Origin: an uncultured Collinsella sp.
GTDB taxonomy: Bacteria; Actinomycetota; Coriobacteriia; Coriobacteriales; Coriobacteriaceae
DNA length: 8,051 bases
Direction: 5' to 3'
Assembly: GCA_900540095.1 (NCBI GenBank)
Contig: UQEO01000088.1
Location: 1-8,051 of the forward strand
The translations under genes were made by a program, and so were the position numbers. The stretch's first letter is position 1; every line of letters starts with the position of its first letter. A model generated the notes under the pieces. The model did no database searches. It saw only the letters and a program-made list of their open reading frames with translations, and was not told where the DNA came from. Positions 1 through 5,651 of the stretch are shown in pieces.

Positions 1-830
1 CGTTGCCGCGCCCCGGCCCCGCGGCGGGCGGCAAGCGCCAGGCCGCGAGCACCATCCGCGATAAACGTCGGCATCGAAGCCTTCTCGCGCAGGGCATCGA
101 GCGCGGCGTCACCCAGCTCGGCCAGCCACGCGTTAACGGCACGGCTACGGATGTGCGTCTGTGCCACCGAGTCAATCGTAGAATCGGGAATACGTTCGAG
201 CATTGAGTCCGAGGCATCGGCAAGCGACTCATTGATGCGGTCGGCAAGGTCGGCCCGGACGCGCTCCAGCTGATCGGACAGACGCCGCCAGCTCGCCAGC
301 GAGCACAACGCGTCGACCATCATCGCGACCGCGACGATAAAGGCGGACAGCCGCACAATCAGCACCGGCAGATGACCAAGCAGCCCCAGCAATGCCGGCT
401 CCACTAAACGGCAAATGCACAGCGCACCCAGGCCAAACGCGCATGCCCAGTACAGGCAGATGCGTCCGTGCAAGTTAAACGGCAGGTGCGAGTAATCCCA
501 AAAGCGAGCGCCCGTTGTTTTTTCCAACAGCACGCCTACGCTGTACTCAATCACGCTGCATACGAGCGCTGCAGCGACAAACTGGCTCGACGCGTCAGGA
601 ATTCCGCGCAACAGCAGCCAGCAGGCAATGCCGCCCGCGCCATAGATGGGGCAACACGGTCCCAGCAAAAAGCCGCTGTTGGCAAAGCGTCCGTGGTTGA
701 GCATGGCGCAGACCGTCGATTCCCATGCCCAGCCGCAAAACCCGTAGAAGGCGAACGAGAGCACCAGTGCCGAAAGCGGACAGGCGGCAAGCGTCGCGCC
801 GTCAAATGCCATGTCGATCGCGGTCCCCAC
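1..830 (-). CDS. CmpB/PF06541-family membrane protein ('putative ABC transporter permease'), 3' end missing at left window edge
   Basis: An open frame of 276 complete codons runs from a GTG at 830 down to the left edge without a stop, so the C-terminus is outside the window. The N-terminal half carries what I recognise as PF06541 hallmarks: FYGFCGWAWES (about residues 28-38), GFLLGPCCPIYGAGG (53-67) and LLEKTTGARFWDYSHLPFNLHGRICL (101-126), with hydrophobic membrane segments between them. After about residue 165 it becomes charged and helical, probably cytoplasmic. The family is named after ABC transporters, but no ATPase partner lies beside it and its true function is unknown. The GTG start is preferred because GGAGAGGG (plus-strand 837-844) lies 6 nt upstream; an ATG at 812 has a poorer site. 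It starts 3 nt after the HD-domain gene stops, with its ribosome site inside that gene, so the two are almost certainly co-transcribed and translationally coupled. Confidence 0.85.
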   Translation of the reverse strand, partial: MGTAIDMAFDGATLAACPLSALVLSFAFYGFCGWAWESTVCAMLNHGRFANSGFLLGPCCPIYGAGGIACWLLLRGIPDASSQFVAAALVCSVIEYSVGVLLEKTTGARFWDYSHLPFNLHGRICLYWACAFGLGALCICRLVEPALLGLLGHLPVLIVRLSAFIVAVAMMVDALCSLASWRRLSDQLERVRADLADRINESLADASDSMLERIPDSTIDSVAQTHIRSRAVNAWLAELGDAALDALREKASMPTFIADGARGLALAARRGAGARQ

Positions 831-833
831 CGT

Positions 834-1391
834 CTACCCTCTCCTCTTTTCACTCGAATCTTTGCTCGAGCCGTCGCTCGAGCCCTCGCTCAAATCGTTC
901 GCGTCGTCTTTGCGCGGCAGGCGGCCGGCGACCGTCTCGCGCAGAGCACACCATTTATCCGCCAGGCACACAATCCAAGCCTCACGACACGTCGGCGGCA
1001 CCGGCACCAGCGGAAACATATGCCGCACGATAATATTCCGTTCGCGCGACGTCAGCTCAAAATCTTCCTCCGCGCGCGCCAGAGCAAAAAACGGGTGGCG
1101 AAAGCCATGCAGCCGATGGCTTGGGTCGGAATCGTGCCAGTCATAGAGAAAGTAATCGTGCAGCAGGGCCCCGCGCAACAACGAAGCGCGGTCGACCGAA
1201 ATGCCAGCACGGCCCAAGTGCTCGGCAAAGGACAGGCTCGCGCGCGCTACCGAAGTCACATGTGCATACACCGTCACATCGCCATGCTGGATAAACTCGC
1301 GCGTCAGGTCCAAGCGGCCCGTCTGGGCGAGCTGGCGGGCGGCATCGTCGACCTCGTGCGCGATTTTCTCGGCACGAACGGCATCGGACAT
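834..1391 (-). CDS. HD-domain metal-dependent phosphohydrolase, 185 aa
   Basis: The protein has the ordered metal ligands of the HD superfamily: H44 (VYAHV), the doublet H78-D79 (GALLHDYFLYDWH), further histidines H95, H99 and H124 (IIVRHMF), and D145 (LADKW). The superfamily hydrolyses phosphate esters or nucleotides, but the substrate of this branch is unknown to me. It has no membrane segment, so it is probably cytosolic. The start at 1391 is chosen over an upstream ATG at 1436 because AGGAGG (plus-strand 1396-1401) sits 4 nt before it and the extra 15 residues look non-conserved. The last about 20 residues are a low-complexity Ser/Asp/Glu/Lys tail with a four-residue rhythm, encoded by a degenerate 12-bp tandem repeat. 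It is the first gene of the minus-strand pair with the CmpB-like membrane protein; this pairing suggests a shared membrane-linked task, which is an inference. Confidence 0.88.
   Translation of the reverse strand: MSDAVRAEKIAHEVDDAARQLAQTGRLDLTREFIQHGDVTVYAHVTSVARASLSFAEHLGRAGISVDRASLLRGALLHDYFLYDWHDSDPSHRLHGFRHPFFALARAEEDFELTSRERNIIVRHMFPLVPVPPTCREAWIVCLADKWCALRETVAGRLPRKDDANDLSEGSSDGSSKDSSEKRRG
851..898. repeat. Degenerate 12-bp tandem repeat inside the 3' end of the HD-domain gene
   Basis: About four 12-bp units built around GCTCGAGCC (863-874 and 875-886 best matched, flanked by diverged units at 851-862 and 887-898). On the coding (minus) strand they encode the Ser-rich tail SEGSSDGSSKDSSE. 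Twelve is a multiple of three, so gain or loss of units would only lengthen or shorten the tail without a frameshift. Confidence 0.55.
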
Positions 1392-1439
1392 GCTGCCTCC
1401 TTCCAGCGGCTCACGGCGGCAAGCCACGGCCTGCACGTA

Positions 1440-1470
1440 TTGAAAAAATCATCATCGAATTTACTAGTAT
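1440..1470 (+). promoter_or_regulatory. Candidate promoter for the DXP-synthase gene
   Basis: TTGAAA (1440-1445) could be a -35 element, with TACTAG (1462-1467, 16-nt spacer) or TAGTAT (1465-1470, 19-nt spacer) as -10. Neither -10 is close to consensus. If used, transcription would begin near 1475 and give a leader of roughly 140 nt covering both palindromes in this region. I did not find a convincing promoter for the divergent HD-domain gene. Confidence 0.3.
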
Positions 1471-1479
1471 GGCATCGGA

Positions 1480-1491
1480 CAAAACGTTTTG
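1480..1491. promoter_or_regulatory. Perfect 12-bp palindrome CAAAACGTTTTG, possible LacI/PurR-type operator
   Basis: The site is a perfect dyad with a central CG and AAAC/GTTT arms. Two further G/C pairs match outside one mismatch (1477-1494). LacI/GalR-family operators such as PurR sites share the centre AAACGTTT. It lies between two divergently transcribed genes and just downstream of the candidate plus-strand promoter, a position suited to repression. Assigning a regulator is inference; none is encoded in the window. Confidence 0.4.
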
Positions 1492-1579
1492 CCCCACCAG
1501 TTGTCGAATTACCGCGCCGCCGTCACATATCAAACGCCAAAATGTGCGAGACTGTCTTGTGCAATTGTGTCGGCCGAGG

Positions 1580-1593
1580 GAGCGCCGGCGCTC
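1580..1593. promoter_or_regulatory. Perfect 14-bp GC palindrome in the leader of the DXP-synthase gene
   Basis: GAGCGCCGGCGCTC is fully self-complementary. In RNA it could form a 5-bp stem with a CCGG loop, ending 9 nt before the only candidate ribosome site (GGAG at 1603-1606), which itself is 12 nt from the ATG and so rather distant. It may be a protein-binding dyad or a weak leader hairpin; GC-rich DNA also produces such sites by chance. Confidence 0.3.
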
Positions 1594-1618
1594 GATTCGC
1601 ATGGAGTAACCCACAACG

Positions 1619-3400
1619 ATGCTGCTTACGCAAACGACAACGCCCGAGGACGTCAAGGCTCTCGACCGCGCCGAGCTTCCGCTGCTCTGCGGCGAGATTC
1701 GCCACGCCATCCTCGAAAGCTCCGCCGCTGTCGGCGGACACGTTGCCCCCAACCTGGGCGTCGTTGAGCTTACGGTTGCGCTTCATCGCGTGTTTAACTC
1801 CCCTATCGACAAGATTGTCTTTGACGTTTCGCACCAGACCTACGCCCACAAGGCGCTGACCGGGCGCGCGTATACCTATATCGATCCGGAACGTTTTGGC
1901 GAGGCTTCTGGCTTTGCCAATCCCGACGAGTCCGAGCACGACCTGTTCGCCATGGGCCACACCTCCACATCGGTGAGCCTGGGCTGCGGCTTGGCACACG
2001 CCCGCGATCTGGCGGGCGACAGCTACAACGTCATCACCATCATTGGCGACGGCTCGCTTTCGGGCGGCTTGGCGTTTGAGGGCTTCAACAATGCCGCCGA
2101 ACTCGACAGCAACCTGATCATCATCGTCAACGATAACGACCAGTCCATCGCCGAAAACCACGGTGGCCTGTATCGCAATCTGGCCGAGCTGCGCGCCAGC
2201 AACGGCACCTGTGAGCGCAACGTTTTCCGCGCGATGGGACTCGACTACCGCTATCTGGACGCCGGTAACGATGTGTTAGCCCTCGTCGACGCGCTGCAGG
2301 AACTGCGCGATATCGATCACCCCATCGTGCTGCACGTCTCCACCGCCAAGGGCAAGGGCTTTGAACCAGCCCAGAACGACCCCGAGCGCTGGCACCACGT
2401 GGGCCCGTTTGACATGGCGACCGGGCGCAAGCTCTGCCCGGGCCATCCGAGCGAGCCTGCGCCGCGCACCTATGCCGACATTACGGGCGAGGCGCTCAGC
2501 GCCGCCATCGAGCACGATCCGCAGGTCGTGGGCATCACGGCCGCCACGCCCTACATCATGGGCTTTACACCCGAGCTTCGCGCTGCCGCCGGCAAACAGT
2601 TCGTCGATGTGGGCATTGCCGAGGAACACGCCGTGACCTTTGCCACCGCGCTTGCGCGCTCGGGCGCCAAGCCAGTCTTTGGTGTGTACGGGACGTTTTT
2701 GCAGCGCGCCTACGACGAACTGTGGCACGACCTGTGCCTCAACGACGCCCCGGCAACCATTTTGGTGTTTGGTGCGTCAATCTTTGGCACCACGTCCGAA
2801 ACGCACCTTTCGTTCTTTGATATTTCCATGCTGGGTGGACTTCCCAACATGCGCTACCTAGCGCCGGCCTGCATGGAGGAATATCTGTCCATGCTGAGCT
2901 GGTCGCTCGACCACCGCGAGCATCCCGCGGCGATCCGCGTACCGGGCATTGGCTTGGTAAGCCGTCCCGATCTGGCGCCCGCCGAGGACGCCGATTACGG
3001 CGCCGTTCGCTACAACGTGGTGCGCCAGGGTCGCGACGTTGCCGTGCTCGCGCTTGGCGATTTCTTTGAGCTGGGCGAGCGCGTGGCAAACCGCCTGGCT
3101 GCCGAGTACGGCATCGGGACCACGCTCGTCAACCCGCGCTATGCAACCGAGCTTGACCGTGAGTTCCTCGACAGCCTTGCCGCCGAGCATCGCGTTGTCG
3201 TCACCCTCGAGGACGGCATCTTGGACGGTGGCTGGGGCGAACGCGTGGCATGTTATTTGGCCTGCACGCCGCTGCGCACCCGCACCTTCGGCATCGCCAA
3301 GGGCTTCCCCGACCGCTACGACCCCAACGAACTGCTCGCGCAGAACGGCATGACGGTCGAGAACATGGCCGCCGAAGCCGTAAGGCTACTCAACGAGTAA
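1619..3400 (+). CDS. dxs: 1-deoxy-D-xylulose-5-phosphate synthase, short divergent subfamily, 593 aa
   Basis: This thiamine-diphosphate enzyme would condense pyruvate and glyceraldehyde-3-phosphate to DXP, the entry to MEP isoprenoid, thiamine and pyridoxal synthesis. Visible features: GGHVAPNLG with H41, VSHQTYAHK with H72, the ThDP/metal motif GDGS...NDN (143-146 and 171-173), WHHV (258-261), catalytic E335 in VGIAEEHAV, and YGTFLQRAYD (357-366). It is shorter than the usual 620-640 aa because the linker after NDNDQSIAENHGG is compact. Two residues that contact substrate in E. coli Dxs appear replaced: R420 aligns with G385 and D427 with T392, while H431 (H396), Y392 (Y357) and R398 (R363) are kept. 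I recall the same compact form annotated as Dxs in lactobacilli and clostridia. The family call is firm; the exact activity is less so. Only a distant GGAG (12 nt) precedes the start. It is monocistronic, ending in a terminator. Confidence 0.87.
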   Translation: MLLTQTTTPEDVKALDRAELPLLCGEIRHAILESSAAVGGHVAPNLGVVELTVALHRVFNSPIDKIVFDVSHQTYAHKALTGRAYTYIDPERFGEASGFANPDESEHDLFAMGHTSTSVSLGCGLAHARDLAGDSYNVITIIGDGSLSGGLAFEGFNNAAELDSNLIIIVNDNDQSIAENHGGLYRNLAELRASNGTCERNVFRAMGLDYRYLDAGNDVLALVDALQELRDIDHPIVLHVSTAKGKGFEPAQNDPERWHHVGPFDMATGRKLCPGHPSEPAPRTYADITGEALSAAIEHDPQVVGITAATPYIMGFTPELRAAAGKQFVDVGIAEEHAVTFATALARSGAKPVFGVYGTFLQRAYDELWHDLCLNDAPATILVFGASIFGTTSETHLSFFDISMLGGLPNMRYLAPACMEEYLSMLSWSLDHREHPAAIRVPGIGLVSRPDLAPAEDADYGAVRYNVVRQGRDVAVLALGDFFELGERVANRLAAEYGIGTTLVNPRYATELDREFLDSLAAEHRVVVTLEDGILDGGWGERVACYLACTPLRTRTFGIAKGFPDRYDPNELLAQNGMTVENMAAEAVRLLNE

Positions 3401-3402
3401 GG

Positions 3403-3444
3403 AAACCTCCGCAAGGGAAGCACCCCCGCGGAGGTTTTTATTTT
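3403..3444 (+). terminator. Strong intrinsic terminator after dxs
   Basis: A perfect 10-bp stem, AAACCTCCGC (3403-3412) with GCGGAGGTTT (3428-3437), encloses a 15-nt loop and runs directly into a T-rich tail (3435-3444, TTTTTATTTT). It begins 2 nt after the dxs stop codon. Confidence 0.93.
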
Positions 3445-3457
3445 CGCGACGCGATTA

Positions 3458-3673
3458 TCTCAATCTGTAACATCTAGGGCCCGAATTCCCGTCTAACTGT
3501 TACAGATCGAGACAAAACGTCTTAATCCCTGACCTTTGTCTCAATCTGTAACAGATAGAGACCTTTTGTCCGTCCAGATGTTACAGATCGAGACATTCGA
3601 ATCCCCCTGAAGAGAAAATCTCAATCTGTAACAGTTACTCGGCAAAAACGGCCGCAGATGTTACAGATCGAGA
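3458..3673. repeat. Array of six alternating-orientation 15-nt repeats, 40-41 nt pitch
   Basis: Forward copies TCTCAATCTGTAACA lie at 3458-3472, 3539-3553 and 3619-3633. Reverse copies, read on this strand as TGTTACAGATCGAGA, lie at 3498-3512, 3579-3593 and 3659-3673. Every copy within an orientation is identical over 15 nt. Start-to-start distances are 40, 41, 40, 40 and 40 nt, leaving unrelated spacers of 25 or 26 nt. Every reverse copy is followed by C, and the second and third share a 21-nt identical stretch (3575-3595 and 3655-3675). The array fills the non-coding DNA between the dxs terminator and the promoter of the amino-acid transporter operon. It does not match any repeat class I can name; it could be a protein-binding array, a BIME/REP-like mosaic, or a set of stem-loops. 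No transposase or cas gene is present. Confidence 0.93.
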
Positions 3674-3690
3674 CAAAACAGTAAGGCATG

Positions 3691-3737
3691 CCACCACATC
3701 TGCAAGAACCACCACAAAGGTGCCTGTCCCTTTTTGG
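3691..3737. repeat. Short repeat-like element with AAAGGTGCCTGTCCCTTT core
   Basis: The core (3716-3733) has short inverted ends AAAGG/CCTTT around TGCCTGTC. It is preceded by CCACCACA twice (3691-3698 and 3709-3716). From memory, the complementary form AAAGGGACAGGCACC is a recurring intergenic motif in many bacterial genomes; I cannot verify this here. There is no coding content I believe in. Confidence 0.45.
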
Positions 3738-3784
3738 TAGGTAGAATAACCCATAAGGCAAGTATGTTTCTGAGTTATTTCGTG

Positions 3785-3814
3785 TTGACCCATTTGAGCG
3801 CGATAGGGTATAAC
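3785..3814 (+). promoter_or_regulatory. Sigma-70-type promoter for the amino-acid ABC transporter operon
   Basis: TTGACC (3785-3790) and TATAAC (3809-3814) are each one mismatch from consensus, with an 18-nt spacer. The predicted start near 3821 gives a leader of about 37 nt, ending in AAGGTG (3845-3850), a ribosome site 7 nt before the ATG at 3858. The stretch 3738-3784 before it is AT-rich and contains a separated inverted pair AATAAC (3745-3750)/GTTATT (3774-3779), possibly an operator. Confidence 0.75.
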
Positions 3815-3857
3815 TCTACTCAACCGCTAGGGATTTTATTGAGAAAGGTGTTCTACT

Positions 3858-4853
3858 ATGAGCAAGAACCTCTCCCAGCAGGTCGTTCTCGACCGCCGCG
3901 GCTTTGTCGCCGCTACCTTCGCAACCGTCGCCGGCCTTGGTCTTGCCGGCTGCTCCGACACCAGCGCCGAAGCCGACAAGGGTTCCGCCGCCGGCTCTTC
4001 CAAGAGCTCCGAGGATACCGAAGTTTCCACCACGCTCGACGCTAAGGCATTCGACAAGCTCGTCGACAACGGCCCCAAGGCCGATGACGACGCCATCGCC
4101 GCCAGCACCTGGGCCACGGCCGTCAAGGACGCCGGCGTCTTTAAGATCGGCGGCGTTCAGACCTCTACGCTTTTCTCCCTCCTCAACGAGAAAGACGGTC
4201 AGACCCGCGGCTTCGACGCCGGTATCGCACAGCTCTTGTCCAACTACATCCTGGGCGAGAACAAGGTCGAGATCACCCAGGTTACCTCGGACACGCGCGA
4301 GTCCGTCCTGCAGAACGGCCAGGTCGACGCTGTCTTTGCCACCTACACCATCACTGACGAACGCAAGAAGCTTGTCTCCTTTGCCGGCCCCTACTACTAC
4401 ACGCAGCAGGCCATCCTGGTGCTCGCCGATAACGACGACATCAAGAGCGTCGACGACTTGGCCGACAAGAACGTCGCTGTCCAGTCCGGCTCCAACGGCC
4501 CCGCCATCCTGGAGGAGTTCGCTCCCAAGGCCAGCCAGCAGGAGTTCAAGACCGACGAGGAGGCCCGCCAGGCACTCCAGCAGGGCCGCGTTGACGCCTA
4601 CGTCATCGATAACAACATGCAGCAGAGCGCCCTGGTCCGCGAGGCCGGCAAGTACAAGATCGCCGGCAAGCCCTTCGGCAGCAAGGAACCCTACGGCATC
4701 GGTCTGCCGCTCGATTCCGACGGCGTCGCCTTTGTCAACGACTTCCTTAAGAAGATTGAGGACGATGGCACCTGGACTGAGCTGTGGCAGATCTGCATCG
4801 GCGACCGTACGGGCGACACCAATGTTCCCGAGCTGCCCGAGATCGGCGCCTAG
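3858..4853 (+). CDS. Polar amino-acid ABC transporter substrate-binding lipoprotein (family 3, GluB-like), 331 aa
   Basis: The extracytoplasmic receptor of the importer. The N-terminus combines a twin-arginine-type motif DRRGFVA (12-18) with a lipobox L29-A-G-C32, so it is probably a Tat-exported lipoprotein anchored through C32. A Ser/Ala/Asp/Glu-rich linker and an extra segment (about 33-93) precede the SBP_bac_3 domain (about 94-320). Family landmarks: RGFDAGIAQ (117-125), ATYTITDERKK (161-171) with R169 at the position that binds the ligand alpha-carboxylate, QSGSNGP (209-215), and D251 in VIDNN at the position that binds the alpha-amino group. GKPFGSKEPYGIGLP and DGTWTELWQ near the end are typical. 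Similarity to glutamate receptors such as GluB suggests glutamate or aspartate as ligand; other polar amino acids cannot be excluded. It is the first gene of the operon, with its own promoter and a hairpin after it. Confidence 0.93.
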   Translation: MSKNLSQQVVLDRRGFVAATFATVAGLGLAGCSDTSAEADKGSAAGSSKSSEDTEVSTTLDAKAFDKLVDNGPKADDDAIAASTWATAVKDAGVFKIGGVQTSTLFSLLNEKDGQTRGFDAGIAQLLSNYILGENKVEITQVTSDTRESVLQNGQVDAVFATYTITDERKKLVSFAGPYYYTQQAILVLADNDDIKSVDDLADKNVAVQSGSNGPAILEEFAPKASQQEFKTDEEARQALQQGRVDAYVIDNNMQQSALVREAGKYKIAGKPFGSKEPYGIGLPLDSDGVAFVNDFLKKIEDDGTWTELWQICIGDRTGDTNVPELPEIGA

Positions 4854-4941
4854 TCAGCGAGCCTGGTAACGGCCGCAACGAAACCATATGGAAACGCACG
4901 ATCCGCTTTATTGCGGTAAACTGTTTCCTCACTGAGTTGTC

Positions 4942-4975
4942 GGGGTTTCCGTACACACGGGAGCCCCTTTCCTTA
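4942..4975 (+). terminator. Intercistronic hairpin between binding-protein and permease genes (attenuating terminator or 3'-end stabiliser)
   Basis: GGGGTTTCCGT (4942-4952) pairs with ACGGGAGCCCC (4957-4967) as an 11-bp stem with two G-U wobbles and an ACAC loop, followed by TTTCCTTAT. The T-run is short and interrupted, so read-through is likely. Such hairpins commonly allow more binding protein than permease to be made. The rest of 4854-4991 holds a weaker nested inverted repeat (GGAAAC 4890-4895 with GTTTCC 4923-4928; CCGC 4903-4906 with GCGG 4913-4916) and no gene. Confidence 0.6.
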
Positions 4976-4991
4976 TCGGCGGGAGGTCCGC

Positions 4992-5651
4992 ATGAGTCTC
5001 TCCGAGCTCTGGTCGCTCTATGGCCAGAACTATATCGACGCGCTGCTCGCAACCTGGGGTATGACGCTTGAGTCGTTTGCCATCGCCATGGTGTTGGCCG
5101 TCGCCGTCACCGTGATGCGCGTGTCGCCGCTCAAGCCGCTGCGCGTCTTTGGCGACCTGTACGTCCAGGTCTTCCGTAACATCCCCGGCATCGCGCTGCT
5201 CATTATCGTCGTCTATGCGCTGCCGCCGCTCAAGGTCGTTCTGCCCTACCGCGCCTGCGTTATCGTCGCCACGGTCCTTTTGGGCTCGGCCTTTGGCTCC
5301 GAAAACTTTATGAGCGGCATCAACACCGTCGGCGTCGGTCAGGTCGAAGCCGCACGTTCGCTCGGCATGAGCTTTAATCGCATCCTCGCCAAGATCGTGA
5401 TTCCGCAGGCACTGCGCTCAAGTGTATTGCCCATGACCAACCTCTTTATCGCCGTCATGCTCACCACCGCGCTCGGCAGCCAGGTGCCGCTTAAACCGCA
5501 GGAGCTCACCGGCGTGGTGAGCTACATCAACACGCGCTCGCTCGGCGGCGTCGCTGCGTTCTTTATCTCGGCGCTCGGCTACCTGGGCACGGCCTTTGTG
5601 GTAAGCCACATTGGCAACTATATCGATAAGAAGGTGAGGATCCTCCGATGA
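4992..5651 (+). CDS. Amino-acid ABC transporter permease, short subunit (HisM/GluC-like), 219 aa
   Basis: An integral membrane subunit of the importer, with about five hydrophobic spans. The N-terminal segment through the FRNIPG motif (61-66) matches the conserved FRG(T/I)P region of polar amino-acid permeases. The EAA loop that docks on the ATPase is E119-AARSLG and continues to IPQAL at 137-141. Length fits the GluC class (about 220-230 aa). The ATG at 4992 has a strong ribosome site, GGGAGG at 4981-4986, 5 nt upstream. Its TGA overlaps the ATG of the next permease (ATGA at 5648-5651), which implies translational coupling and a heterodimeric channel. Confidence 0.93.
   Translation: MSLSELWSLYGQNYIDALLATWGMTLESFAIAMVLAVAVTVMRVSPLKPLRVFGDLYVQVFRNIPGIALLIIVVYALPPLKVVLPYRACVIVATVLLGSAFGSENFMSGINTVGVGQVEAARSLGMSFNRILAKIVIPQALRSSVLPMTNLFIAVMLTTALGSQVPLKPQELTGVVSYINTRSLGGVAAFFISALGYLGTAFVVSHIGNYIDKKVRILR

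Noticed and set aside
1485..1550. Minus-strand promoter for the HD-domain gene (TTGATA with TAATTC at 16 nt)
   Set aside because: The -35 is reasonable but the -10 matches consensus poorly, so I did not list it.
468..1859. Long plus-strand open frame of 463 codons
   Set aside because: It lies antisense to the membrane-protein and HD-domain genes, crosses the divergent intergenic region and overlaps the dxs start out of frame. Its Arg/Ala-rich composition is typical of a GC-rich shadow frame.
3458..3673. CRISPR array
   Set aside because: Regular repeats and unique 25-nt spacers look CRISPR-like, but the repeats are only 15 nt, alternate in orientation, and no cas gene is nearby. CRISPR repeats are direct and longer.
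3635..3823. Minus-strand 62-codon open frame in the repeat region
   Set aside because: It reads through the repeat array, the GGTGCCTGTCCC element and the transporter promoter. It has no ribosome site or family resemblance, and peptides such as KGTGTFVVV are just translations of the repeat.
3904..4869. Plus-strand open frame of 321 codons inside the binding-protein gene
   Set aside because: It is a frame-shifted shadow rich in Ser/Pro/Arg/Thr with no recognisable motif; the other frame gives a complete family-3 binding protein.
5636..5645. GAGGATCCTC palindrome over the ribosome site of the second permease
   Set aside because: It is a perfect 10-bp dyad, but with no loop it cannot form a useful hairpin, and a short dyad around a ribosome site in GC-rich DNA is easily coincidental.
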